Part shown: positions 30,367 to 38,911 of the stretch, piece by piece | Layout: every line of letters begins with the position of its first letter | Position numbering within the stretch: position 1 is the stretch's first letter | Notes under the pieces: model-generated | The model's database searches: none | Seen by the model: only the letters and a program-made list of their open reading frames with translations | What the model was told of the DNA's origin: nothing | DNA from: Streptomyces specialis | Lineage (GTDB): Bacteria > Actinomycetota > Actinomycetes > Streptomycetales > Streptomycetaceae | Reading direction: 5' to 3' | Assembly: GCF_001493375.1 (NCBI RefSeq) | Contig: NZ_LN929757.1 | Location: 1-64,000, forward strand | Length of the DNA stretch: 64,000 nt | Program-made: the position numbers and the translations under genes

Positions 30367-32302
30367 CGCGGAAACCGGGACAGTTGAGCGGGGCCTCCTC
30401 CGCAGGGGCGTGCGCTTCCTGCTCGCGCGCCCGCGTGCGCTGGGCGCACTCGTCTGGTGGTCAATGCTCCAATCCGCACAGACCTTCCTCACCGGTTACG
30501 GAATCGCCCAAGCCCTCGACAAGGGTTTTCTCGCCGGGCACACGGCCACCGGACTGTGGTGGCTCTCCGTCACCGCGGCCGGTGTCGCGGCGGGCGCGCT
30601 GAGCGCGGGGCGCGTCTACCGGGCGGTCGCGGCGCTGGTCGAGCCGCTGCGCGACACGCTGGTACGGGGCGTCGTGGAGCGGGGGCTGCGCCGGGCCGTG
30701 CGGGACGGGCGCGCGGACGGCGCCGCCGCCGTGTCCCGCCTGAACCACCAGACGGAGATCGCCCGGGACAGCTTCGCCGGCCTGGTGCTCGTGGCCCAGA
30801 CGTTCGTCTTCACCACCGCCGGGGCGCTGGCCGGGCTGCTGATGCTGGCCCCGGTGCTGCTGCTCGTGGTGGTGCCGCCGCTGCTGGCGGGCCTGGCCCT
30901 CTTCGCCTGGTCCCTGCGCCCGCTGGCGCGGCGGCAGCGGGACGTGCTGATCGCCGACGAGGCCCTGGCCGACACGCTGGGCGGGACGGTCGGCGGGCTG
31001 CGTGACGTCGTGGCCTGCGGCGCGGAGGACCGCACGGCCGCCGAGGCCGGTGACCGCGTGGCGGACGAGCTGCGGGCGGCGCGGTCGCTCGCCCGGTGGG
31101 GTGTCTGCCGGGTGCTGGCGCTGGGGCTCGGCGGCCATCTCCCGGTGCCGCTGCTGCTGTTCCTCGCGCCCTGGCTGATGGACCGGGGGGTGAGCGCGGG
31201 CGCCCTGGTCGGCGCCCTGACGTTCGTCGCCCAGGCGCTGCTGCCCGCGCTGGCGAGCCTGGTCAACGGGATCGGCGGGGCGGGCGCCCGTCTGTCCGTG
31301 GTGATCCCCCGCCTCCGCGAGGGCCCGGCGCCCGCGCTCCCGGCCGCCGGACCCGTTCCCGTTCCCGTTCCCGTTCCCTCTGCGGCTCCGGCCCGGCCTT
31401 CGGACCGCGCGCCCGCCGTCGTGCTGCGCGGCGTCACCTTCGCGTACGGCGGGCGGGCCGACCCGGTGCTGACCGGCGTCGACCTGACCGTCCCGGCCGG
31501 GGGCCACCTGGCCGTCGTCGGGCCCAGCGGCACCGGCAAGTCCACCCTCGCCGCCCTGACGGCCGGTCTGCTCGCCCCCGACGCCGGGGAGATCCGGCTG
31601 TGCGGCGAGCCCGTCACCGGCCGCCCGGCCGCCGACCTGGCGCGGCTGCGGGTGCTCATCCCGCAGGAGGCATACGTCTTCTCCGGCACCGTCGCCGACA
31701 ACCTCGGCTACCTGCGCCCCGGCCCGGTGCCAGGACCGGAGCTGCTGGCCGCCGCCGAGGCCGTCGGCGCGGACGGCCTCGTGGCCCGGCTCGGCGGCCC
31801 GGACGGCCGCGTGGTACCGGGCCGGCTGTCCGCCGGGGAACGGCAGTTGCTCGCCCTCGCCCGGGCCTACCTGGCGCCCGCGCCGGTCGTCCTGCTGGAC
31901 GAGGCGACCTGCCACCTCGACCCGGCCGCCGAGGCGCGCGCCGAACGCGCCTTCGCCGCACGCCCCGGCGGCACGCTCGTCGTCATCGCCCACCGCATCA
32001 GCTCGGCGCGGCGGGCGGAACGCGTCCTGGTCCTGGACGGCGCGCGCCACGTCTGCGGTGACCACCACGCGGTGCTGGAACGTTCCGCCCTCTACCGGGA
32101 CCTGGCCGGAAGCTGGTCCGGCGCCGACAGGGTCCCGGAGGCGTCAGACCCAGCCGGCGGTGCGGGAGATGCGGATGGCGTCCACCCGGTTGCGGGCGCC
32201 GGTCTTGCGGATGATCGCGGCCAGGTAGTTGCGGACGGTGCCCTCCGCCAGCCACAGCTTCTCGGCGATCTCGGGCACGGGCGCGCCGTCGGCGGCGAGT
32301 GA
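30359..32302 (+). CDS. ramB: ABC transporter with fused membrane and ATPase domains (RamB-like)
   Basis: Up to 647 residues. The membrane domain is about 20-320, followed by a Pro-Val repeat linker encoded by four GTTCCC hexamers (31354-31377) and an ATPase domain with Walker A GPSGTGKST, signature LSAGERQLL and Walker B VVLLDEATCHLD with the catalytic Glu intact. It therefore complements RamA's degenerate site. Family similarity fades after SALYRDLAG (about 32110). The remaining 60 or so codons run antisense through the 3' part of ramR, so the frame overlaps the convergent ramR by 159 bases. This may be a real long tail or the result of a sequence error removing an earlier stop. Confidence 0.88.
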   Translation: MTDAETGTVERGLLRRGVRFLLARPRALGALVWWSMLQSAQTFLTGYGIAQALDKGFLAGHTATGLWWLSVTAAGVAAGALSAGRVYRAVAALVEPLRDTLVRGVVERGLRRAVRDGRADGAAAVSRLNHQTEIARDSFAGLVLVAQTFVFTTAGALAGLLMLAPVLLLVVVPPLLAGLALFAWSLRPLARRQRDVLIADEALADTLGGTVGGLRDVVACGAEDRTAAEAGDRVADELRAARSLARWGVCRVLALGLGGHLPVPLLLFLAPWLMDRGVSAGALVGALTFVAQALLPALASLVNGIGGAGARLSVVIPRLREGPAPALPAAGPVPVPVPVPSAAPARPSDRAPAVVLRGVTFAYGGRADPVLTGVDLTVPAGGHLAVVGPSGTGKSTLAALTAGLLAPDAGEIRLCGEPVTGRPAADLARLRVLIPQEAYVFSGTVADNLGYLRPGPVPGPELLAAAEAVGADGLVARLGGPDGRVVPGRLSAGERQLLALARAYLAPAPVVLLDEATCHLDPAAEARAERAFAARPGGTLVVIAHRISSARRAERVLVLDGARHVCGDHHAVLERSALYRDLAGSWSGADRVPEASDPAGGAGDADGVHPVAGAGLADDRGQVVADGALRQPQLLGDLGHGRAVGGE

Positions 32303-32752
32303 CAGGACGTTCAGCTCACGCGGGGTCAGCGGCATCTCGGCCGCGCTGAGGAAGTCGAAGGCGAGCGCGTCATCGACATAGCGGCTGCCCTTGGCGACCC
32401 GTCGTATCGCCTCGATCAGCCGCTCCGGCGGCGCGTCCTTGCTGACGAACCCCAGGGCTCTGGCCTCGAAGGCCCGGTGCAGCAGCCCGGGTCTGCCGGT
32501 CGGCGCCAGCACCACGATGTCGGTGCCCATGGCGGCGTCGTCCGCGCGCTGGCGTGCTTCCGGGCCGGTGAGCTGGGAGAAGCCCGGAGAGTCCACGTCC
32601 ACCAGCATCAGGTCCGCCGGACGACGCGCGGCCTGCTGAGACAGCTCCGCCCAGGAGGCCGGAACGACGTCCATGTCCGGCTCCGCGATCAGCAGCGAAG
32701 TCAGCCCACAGCGCAGCAAGTTGTCGTCGTGCACGAGCAGTAACCGGATCAC
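32144..32752 (-). CDS. ramR: RamR-like orphan response regulator (NarL/LuxR type)
   Basis: A 202-residue DNA-binding activator of the ram operon. Receiver domain: acidic pocket D9-D10 (VHDDNLLR), probable phosphoacceptor D52 (LVDVDSPG) and conserved K105 (GFVSKDAP). The C-terminal HTH (about 138-202) has PLTPRELNVLSLAADG and the recognition helix region AEGTVRNYL. No sensor kinase gene is nearby, as for RamR elsewhere. It is convergent with ramB, whose open frame overlaps it by 159 bases. ATG 32752 follows a GAGGCACC-type site. Together with ramCSAB this completes the standard SapB gene set. Confidence 0.92.
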   Translation of the reverse strand: MIRLLLVHDDNLLRCGLTSLLIAEPDMDVVPASWAELSQQAARRPADLMLVDVDSPGFSQLTGPEARQRADDAAMGTDIVVLAPTGRPGLLHRAFEARALGFVSKDAPPERLIEAIRRVAKGSRYVDDALAFDFLSAAEMPLTPRELNVLSLAADGAPVPEIAEKLWLAEGTVRNYLAAIIRKTGARNRVDAIRISRTAGWV

Positions 32753-33271
32753 GTTCGGTGCCTCCTAGGGCATTCACTCGGATCGCACCTGGATCTCCCA
32801 GGTCCCCACCATCCTCAACTCCGTTGCCCATTAATGGATCGGGAATGCGGAACACCCACGGAGCACGACAGGCGCGGAAGGGGGCGCGTTACGGGAACTT
32901 GTGCTCCGGTTGCGTGAACTTATGTCTTGAGCAAGGAGGTTGAGTGTCTGCGGCCAGGGCGCAACTCCCGGGGGCACGTGCGCGCCAGGGCATATGGCCG
33001 CATTGCCCGCCTCCTGAAGTGCGCGCCGATGGACGATTTCGCGCCGAATCATGCTCATCGGGTGAGTACGCGGGGGAGAAGACGTGCCGGAGGCGGGACC
33101 CGGACGGGCCACGCGGGCCGGCGTGCGCGGCACGGCACGGCCGGAACGGCGACCGCGCAGCGTGACGATCGCCGCACACGGTCCCGGCCCGCTCTGGTGC
33201 CTCCGGGGGAAAACGGCCGCCCGCCGCGTCGTGTCCCCGCCGCGCGGGACCGGCGCGCGTACGTTGCCCGG
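32753..33271. promoter_or_regulatory. Intergenic region upstream of ramR; possible small ORF
   Basis: 519 bases with no confident gene. It must hold the ramR promoter on the left and that of the membrane protein on the right. A near-perfect AAGGAGG (32933-32939) lies 4 bases before GTG 32944, opening a 73-codon frame (to 33165) with four Cys and many Arg. This could be a small protein, but composition is poor and I cannot support it. Confidence 0.3.
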
Positions 33272-33679
33272 ATGGACGCCATCGAACTGCTGCCCGTGAT
33301 CTCGCTCCTCTCCCTGGTCACCGTCGAATTCGGCGGCCACGCCCTGCTGCGCTTCCTCACCGTGGACCGCGACGCGCTGAAGGGCCCGACCGCGCGCGCG
33401 TTCTTCCGCGCCGGGCACGCCCACGCGGGGGTGCTGCTGACCCTCTCCCTGGTGTACTTCCTGTACCTGCCGCGCGCCGATCTCTCCTCCGGCGCCGAGT
33501 GGCTGTCCGGGATCGTGCTGCTGGCCGGTGTGCTGGCGCAGTCCGGCGGCTTCTTCCTCCACCTCGCCGTCGGCCGGGAGGAGGGCGCGTCGGCCGGCAC
33601 GACCGTCACCCGCGCGGGCGCGGTGCTCATCGCGATCGCGCTGGTGATCCTCGCGGTCGGGCTGATCCGGGCGATGTGA
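33272..33679 (+). CDS. Small integral membrane protein, four predicted TM segments
   Basis: 135 residues from ATG 33272. Hydrophobic stretches occur at about 5-25 (LLPVISLLSLVTVEFGG), 50-70 (AGVLLTLSLVYFLYL), 80-102 (LSGIVLLAGVLAQSGGFFLHL) and 113-133 (TVTRAGAVLIAIALVILAVGLI). A conserved-looking RAGHAHAGVLL motif lies in the second segment. The function is unknown to me; it resembles small actinobacterial membrane proteins of uncharacterised families. The longer in-frame open region upstream (from 32927) is Arg-rich and non-hydrophobic, so the later start is preferred. The stop is 36 bases before the convergent ogt stop. Confidence 0.75.
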   Translation: MDAIELLPVISLLSLVTVEFGGHALLRFLTVDRDALKGPTARAFFRAGHAHAGVLLTLSLVYFLYLPRADLSSGAEWLSGIVLLAGVLAQSGGFFLHLAVGREEGASAGTTVTRAGAVLIAIALVILAVGLIRAM

Positions 33680-33715
33680 CCCGTGACGGGCGGGTCCGGC
33701 GCGGCGTGCCGGGGG

Positions 33716-34219
33716 TCAGAACAGCCGGCCGGCGTCCGCCGGGGCGGGCTCCTCCAGGTCCAGCAGGAAGCGCTTGCGGGGCAGCCCGCCCGCGTAGCCG
33801 GTCAGGGTGCCGTTCGCGCCCACCACGCGGTGGCACGGGACGATGATGGAGATCGGGTTCCGCCCGTTCGCCGCGCCGACCGCCTGGGCCAGCGCCGGAT
33901 CGCCCAGTGCGCGGGCCAGGTCGCCGTAGCTGCGGCGTTCGCCGTAGGGGATGTCGCGCAGCAGCCGCCACACCGCCTGCTGGAACGCGTTGCCGCGCGG
34001 CGCGAGCGGCAGGTCGAACCGGGTCCGTTCGCCCGCGAAGTACTGCCCCAACTGGTCCCGGACCACCGTGAGTTCCGTGTCCGCCCGGGGGCCGAGCGCG
34101 TCCGGTCCCGGGCCGCGCAGATGGCCCTCGAAGTACAGCCCGGTCAGCGCGCCGTCCTCGTCGGCGACGGCCGTCAGGCCGCCCACCGGCGAGTCGATGA
34201 CGGTGTGGATCACGCTCAT
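33716..34219 (-). CDS. ogt: Methylated-DNA--protein-cysteine methyltransferase
   Basis: A 167-residue suicide repair protein transferring the methyl group from O6-methylguanine to its own cysteine. The active site is IIVPCHRVVGANGTLTGYAGG, with the Cys of PCHRV. The upstream helix-turn-helix region reads FQQAVWRLLRDIPYGERRSYGDLA, and the Asn hinge is AVGAANGRNP. Length is standard for Ogt. ATG 34219 (MSVIHTVIDSPVGGL) is the normal family start; the frame upstream belongs to the antisense of the neighbouring gene. It lies 43 bases downstream of the nuclease-TerD gene on the same strand. Confidence 0.95.
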   Translation of the reverse strand: MSVIHTVIDSPVGGLTAVADEDGALTGLYFEGHLRGPGPDALGPRADTELTVVRDQLGQYFAGERTRFDLPLAPRGNAFQQAVWRLLRDIPYGERRSYGDLARALGDPALAQAVGAANGRNPISIIVPCHRVVGANGTLTGYAGGLPRKRFLLDLEEPAPADAGRLF

Positions 34220-34262
34220 GCCGCCCACCCTATGCCCGGGCCCGCCGCGCCCGCCGCGCCGG

Positions 34263-36338
34263 TCAGGAGGCGTCGATGCCGTGGTCGGCCAGGAGCGGCG
34301 CCAGGCCGCCGGGGTAGCCCTTGCCGCCCGCCACGAAGGCCCAGTCGCCGTTGGCGCGGCGGCGGAACGAGCCGAGCACCAGCGCCGTTTCGCCGGGGCG
34401 GCCGTCCGAGACCTCCAGCCGGTCCAGCTCGGTGCCGGAGGCGTCGCACAGGCGTATCCGGGCGTCGGTGAAGCCGGACAGGTCGGCGTGCGGATCGGCC
34501 TCGGGATCGATCGCCGCGACCACCACGAGCCGGTCGGCGTCCCCGGGCAGCGCGTCGAACGCGACCCGCAGCGCGGCCCGGTCCGGCGCGGACGCGGGCG
34601 TGGAACGGACCGAACCATCGGGCGTGCGGGGGTTGTTGTAGAAGACGAAGTGGTCGTCGCCGAGGACCCGGCCGCCCCGGCAGACCAGCGCGCACACGTC
34701 CAGCGCCACCGGCCCGCCCCACAGCACGCCCAGCACGTTGTGCCCGGCCTCCGGCCCGGGGCCCGGCTCCGGTTCCGGCGTGGGCGACGGCGCGGGCGCG
34801 GCGCCGCCGTCGCCGAGGCGGCCGGGCAGCCCGGCCTCGCCGAGCAGACCGACCAGCTCGGGCCCCGAGATCAGCGTCAGCGGCTTGCCCTCCGCGAAGG
34901 CGTACGAACCGGGCCCGAAGCCCGAAGTCGTCACCAGGATCCCCTTGTTGGCGCCGGCGCCGAGCACCGTCCCGTACAGGTCGCGGACCGCCGTGGGCGG
35001 CACGGTGTTGCGGTACCGCTTGACCTGCACGATGATCCGGCCGCCGCTGATCGGGTCCGGGTCGAACGCGTCCACGTCCACGCCGCCGTCGCCGCTGAGT
35101 TCGGTGGTGACCGCCCGCATCCCCCGCGCGAGGAACAGCCGCTGGACGAGCCCCTCGAACGCGACCGGGTCCATGGTGAACAGGTCCGGGTCGCCCTCGC
35201 CGCCCAGCCCCAGCACGTTCTGCCCGACCTCCTCGGGCCGGCGTGCCGGGCGGACCGCCGCGCACTGGTCGGGGCGCGCGGATATCCGCCCGCCCAGCGC
35301 GTCCGTCAGGCAGTCCACCGCGCTGACCTGCGCCAGACGCAGCCCGTCGAACACCGTCCGGGAGGCCGACACGGACGCCAGCACGATCCGCGTGCGGCGG
35401 CCGGTGGCCGGGTCGTTGTCGTCCACGAACCCGTTGAGGGCGACCGAGTCCAGCGTCCGGAAGGTGTCGGCGGTGAACACGTCCCGCAGCACCAGCAGCA
35501 TGCTCTGCGCCAGCACGTCCTGGTACAGCGCGCGGCGCTGCGTCACCGGCCGCGCCGTCTCCCGTTCCTGGTCCGAGGAGACGACGTACCGCACGGCCTT
35601 CGCCGCCGGGACCACGTCGTACCCGGGCAGTTCCCACTCCAGCACGAGCTGCCGCGCGGCGGCGTCGTACGACGCCTCCACCTGGCGCGGGAAGTCCCGG
35701 GGCCACACGGGTCCCGCGTACAGCGCGGCGGTGAACCAGTCGACGACCGCGCCCGGTTCGGCGCGCCCGAGGCCGCCGATCAGTGTCTCGACGCTCGCGT
35801 TGTGCCGCCGGATCCCTTCCAGCGTGGTCCGCGCCCAGCGGTCGTACTCCTGCTGGTAGTCGGCCAGTTGGCGCAGCCGCTGGGCCTCGGCGGTCTGTGC
35901 CGCGTACCAGTCGCGCTCGTACCGGGCCCGCGCCTCGGCCTGCGCCCGTCGGCCGGTCGCGTGGTACCGGGCCGGGTCGGGCATCGGCACCGGCCGCGCC
36001 AGCGGTCCCGGCGCGAACTCCGCCACCGTCTCCGGCTGCCGCAGCCCGTCCACGCCGACCGGCGGCGCCGCGCAGCCGGCCACCAGCAGCCCGCCCAACT
36101 CGGCGACGCGGGCCTCCAGTTCCTCGGTGCGCCGCCGCGCGCCCGCCCCCCGGCCACGCCGGTACGCCTGGTGCCGCTCCCGCTCGGTACGGGCCTGCTC
36201 CCGCTCCCGGGTCCGCAGCCGCCGCTCCTCCTCGCGACGCTCGCGCGCCCACGCCTGGTACGCGGCCCGCTCCCTGAGCTGTTGCTGCCGCTGTGCCTGT
36301 GCCCAGGCCGTGATCAATCCGTCGGAGCGACGACTCAC
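34263..36338 (-). CDS. Mrr-like restriction endonuclease fused to a TerD domain
   Basis: 691 residues. A highly charged, coiled-coil-like N-terminus (about 10-75, many REREQARTERER repeats) is followed by an uncharacterised middle region (about 130-370). An Mrr/PD-(D/E)xK nuclease domain (about 400-520) has GDGGVDVDAFD, IIVQVKRY and the downstream GANKGILVTTSGFGPGSY segment characteristic of Mrr_cat. A Pro/Glu linker leads to a C-terminal TerD domain (about 565-690) with DDHFVFYNNPRTPDGSV and DRLVVVAAIDP. TerD domains bind calcium and occur in tellurite-resistance/phage-defence-like systems; the fusion suggests a nuclease effector controlled by or localised through TerD. Specificity, modification dependence and the inducing signal are unknown. 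No methyltransferase of a restriction system is adjacent. Confidence 0.88.
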   Translation of the reverse strand: MSRRSDGLITAWAQAQRQQQLRERAAYQAWARERREEERRLRTREREQARTERERHQAYRRGRGAGARRRTEELEARVAELGGLLVAGCAAPPVGVDGLRQPETVAEFAPGPLARPVPMPDPARYHATGRRAQAEARARYERDWYAAQTAEAQRLRQLADYQQEYDRWARTTLEGIRRHNASVETLIGGLGRAEPGAVVDWFTAALYAGPVWPRDFPRQVEASYDAAARQLVLEWELPGYDVVPAAKAVRYVVSSDQERETARPVTQRRALYQDVLAQSMLLVLRDVFTADTFRTLDSVALNGFVDDNDPATGRRTRIVLASVSASRTVFDGLRLAQVSAVDCLTDALGGRISARPDQCAAVRPARRPEEVGQNVLGLGGEGDPDLFTMDPVAFEGLVQRLFLARGMRAVTTELSGDGGVDVDAFDPDPISGGRIIVQVKRYRNTVPPTAVRDLYGTVLGAGANKGILVTTSGFGPGSYAFAEGKPLTLISGPELVGLLGEAGLPGRLGDGGAAPAPSPTPEPEPGPGPEAGHNVLGVLWGGPVALDVCALVCRGGRVLGDDHFVFYNNPRTPDGSVRSTPASAPDRAALRVAFDALPGDADRLVVVAAIDPEADPHADLSGFTDARIRLCDASGTELDRLEVSDGRPGETALVLGSFRRRANGDWAFVAGGKGYPGGLAPLLADHGIDAS

Positions 36339-36414
36339 AGGGCCCCGACCCCCTTCCCCAGTCCCCGGAAAACCGCGGGCCCCAACCTACTGTCCCGGCA
36401 GGGGAATCACCCAC

Positions 36415-36534
36415 TCATCGGTCGTCGTCCGCCGGTGACCGGCAGGGGTGGGAGCCGTGGGTGCGGCGGTGGTTGCGCTCCAGGCCCCAGAGGACGGGCA
36501 CCAGCACGGCCACGGCGAAGAGCACGGCGATCAC
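36415..36534 (-). CDS. Small single-pass membrane peptide, coupled to the methyltransferase gene
   Basis: 39 residues from GTG 36534, whose start overlaps the methyltransferase TGA (GTGA), giving tight translational coupling. Residues 1-18 (VIAVLFAVAVLVPVLWGL) form one transmembrane helix, followed by a basic, His-rich tail (ERNHRRTHGSH) and an acidic end (ADDDR). It is too short for standard calling, but the overlap, helix and charged flank (positive-inside after the helix) support a real gene. Function unknown. Confidence 0.55.
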   Translation of the reverse strand: MIAVLFAVAVLVPVLWGLERNHRRTHGSHPCRSPADDDR

Positions 36535-37346
36535 GCCGGGCCCTCCGGCTTCACGGCGACCGCCTTGAAGAACGTGTAGTGGAACGTCCCGCCGTCCCCC
36601 GCCGTGCGGCGCAGGTCCGCGACGGCGCGGTCCCAGGCGGCCGGGGTGGTCAGCCCGGCGGACAGGGCGTCGTCCCGCACCCCCTCGACCATGGCGGTGA
36701 AGGTGTTCAGGGGGAACCCCTCGACCAGCGCGGGCCGGGTGGCGTCCACGTAGACCGTGCGGGGACGCACCACGACATCGGCGAACCCGGCGCCGGACAG
36801 CAGGGGTTGGAGGCGGCGGCCGATCAGCCCGTCACCGCCGGCCGCCGCCTGGAGCTCCACCAGATGGCCGATGGCCGCGCGGGCGGCGGCGCTGTCGGGG
36901 TGGAAGAACGCCGAACCGTGGTCGCCCTCGATCACCGTCAGCGTGCCGCCCGGCCGCAGCACGCGCCGCAGGCGGGCCAGCGCCCCCGCCGGGTCCTTCA
37001 GGTGCTCCGGCACGAAGCAGACGAAGACATGGTCGAACGACCCGTCGGGGAACGGCAGGTCGAACAGGTCGGCGCGGTGCCACTCGACGCCCGCCACCCG
37101 GGCCCTGGCCTCGGCGAGCGAGTCCTCCGAGACATCGACCGCGACGACGCGCGCCCCCGGGCTGCGGGCCACCAGATGCGCCGTCTGGGCGCCGACGCCG
37201 CACCCCGCCTCCAACACCCGGCTGCCGGGCGGGAAGAACGTGTCGGCGTGCAGCAACCCGGCCAGTGTGTCCGCCTGATCGGCCAGCCGGCGGGCCTCGT
37301 CCGCCGAGTAACCGTGTACGTATCCGTTCGTCGCGAGTCCGCTCAT
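36531..37346 (-). CDS. Class I SAM-dependent methyltransferase
   Basis: A 271-residue Rossmann-fold methyltransferase. Motif I is VLEAGCGVGAQT (about 46-57), post-I VVAVDVSEDSL, motif II FDHVFVCFVPEHL, and motif III RVLRPGGTLTVIEGDHG. The pattern fits the UbiE/Coq5-like group acting on small molecules; the substrate is not evident. ATG 37346 is nearly back-to-back with the divergent MocR-type regulator, a layout usual for a regulator controlling its neighbour. The stop overlaps the start of a 39-residue membrane peptide. Confidence 0.88.
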   Translation of the reverse strand: MSGLATNGYVHGYSADEARRLADQADTLAGLLHADTFFPPGSRVLEAGCGVGAQTAHLVARSPGARVVAVDVSEDSLAEARARVAGVEWHRADLFDLPFPDGSFDHVFVCFVPEHLKDPAGALARLRRVLRPGGTLTVIEGDHGSAFFHPDSAAARAAIGHLVELQAAAGGDGLIGRRLQPLLSGAGFADVVVRPRTVYVDATRPALVEGFPLNTFTAMVEGVRDDALSAGLTTPAAWDRAVADLRRTAGDGGTFHYTFFKAVAVKPEGPA

Positions 37347-37374
37347 GACGCCAGGCTGTCGCTACTGTGGCCCG

Positions 37375-38900
37375 GTGCACAGGTCCAAATCGGCTCCCGG
37401 GGACCGGTCCAAAGCATCCGGCTCCGACTTCCTGCAACTCGACGCGGCCCACGCCCCGCGCGGCGGGCTGGCCGGGTGGCTGGCCGGGGAGCTGCGCCGG
37501 GCGATCTCGGACGGCCGCCTCCCGGTGGGCGCCCGGCTGCCCGCCACCCGCGCGCTCGCCGCCGACCTGCGGGTGTCCCGGGGCGTCGTCACCGAGGCGT
37601 ACCAGCGGCTGACCGAGGACGGGCACATCGCCGGGCGGGGGCGGGCCGGGCGGCGGGGCGAGTCCGCCCGTCCCGCCACCGCCGCCCCCTCCCCCCCTGC
37701 CCCGGCCGCGCGTGGTGTGAAGGAGCGCCGGCCCCCCCCCCGGCGCCCGGGCCCGCGCCGGGGACGCCGTTCACCGCCACACCCGGCCCCGGGGTCTTCG
37801 ACGCGGTACGGGCGGCCCCGGCCCGGGTGGGCCTGTCGCCCGGCGTGCCGGACCTGTCCGCGTTCCCCCGCGCCGCGTGGCTGAGCGCCGAACGCGCCGT
37901 CCTGCGCGACCTGTCGGCCACCGCCCTCGGCTACGGCGACCCGCGCGGCGCGCCCGCGCTGCGGCTGGCCGTCGCCCGCTGGCTGGCCCGCAACCGGGGC
38001 GTCGGCGCCGACCCGGAGGACGTCATCGTCGTCGCGGGCGTGGCCCAGGCCCAGACCCTGCTGGGCGAGGTGCTCGTCGCGGACGGCGTGCGGGCGGCCG
38101 CGGTGGAGGACCCCGGCGCGCGGGGCGCCTGCCAGCAGCTGCGCGGTCGCGGCCTCGCGACGCCGCCGGTGCCGGTGGACGAGGACGGCGTACGGGTGGA
38201 CGCCCTGCGCGCGACGGGCGCGCCGGCGGTGCTGCTGACGCCCGCCCACCAGTTCCCCATGGGCGTCGTCCTCGGCGGCGGGCGTCGGCGCGCGCTGATG
38301 GGGTGGGCCGAGGAGGGCGGGCTCGTGATCGAGGACGACTACGACGCGGAGCACCGGTACGACCGGCCGCCCGTTCCCGCGCTGCGGTCGATGCTGGGGG
38401 AGCGGGTCTGCTACCTCGGCAGCGTGTCGAAGCTGCTGGCGCCGGGGCTCCGCCTGGGATGGCTCCTGCCGCCGCCGCGCCACCGCGCCGCCCTGATCGA
38501 CGCGAAGCGGTACGCCGACCTCGGGAACGCGGTGCTGCCGCAACTGGTGCTGGCGCACCTGATGGAGTCGGGAGAGCTGGAACGGTGGCTGCGTTTCCTG
38601 CGGCGCCGCCACCGCCGCCGCCGGGACGCGATGATCGCCGCGATCGAGCGGCACCTCCCCGGGGCGACGGTGCACGGCGCGGCGGCCGGGCTGCACCTGA
38701 CGATCACGCTGGCCGCGGATGTCGCGGACACCGCGCTCGCGGAGGCGGCCCTGGCGCTGGGCGTGAAGACCCACCCGCTGTCCTGGCACACCCAGCGCCC
38801 CCACGCCCCGGGCCTGGTCCTGGGCTACGCGGCGAACACCCCGGCGGCCATCGCGGAAGCCGTCCCCCTCGTGGCGCGGGCCCTCGACACGGTGCGGTGA
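37375..38900 (+). CDS. MocR-family regulator (GntR HTH + aminotransferase domain), apparent frameshift
   Basis: The N-terminal GntR-type HTH (LAGELRRAISDGRLPVGARLPATRALAADL, then SRGVVTEAYQRLTEDGHI) is joined to a fold-type I aminotransferase-like domain with FPMGVVLGGGRR, IEDDYDAEHRYD and the PLP-lysine motif YLGSVSKLLAPGLRLGWL. The two halves are in different frames. The shift falls at a run of ten C (37732-37741) in the Pro-rich linker and would be repaired by one extra base, so a homopolymer sequencing error is likely; slipped-strand variation is possible. GTG 37375 is preferred; ATG 37345 would overlap the divergent methyltransferase start. It probably represses or activates that neighbour. 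Confidence 0.85.
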
Positions 38901-38911
38901 ACCGGCCGGGC

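Noticed and set aside
31354-31377. GTTCCC hexamer repeat in ramB as a regulatory or phase-variable repeat
   Set aside because: It is in frame and codes for a Pro-Val linker between membrane and ATPase domains; a length change by hexamers would not shift the frame.
32944-33165. A 73-codon ORF after a strong AAGGAGG
   Set aside because: Spacing to GTG is only 4 bases and the product is Arg/Gly/Ala-rich with no domain; kept only as a remark on the intergenic region.
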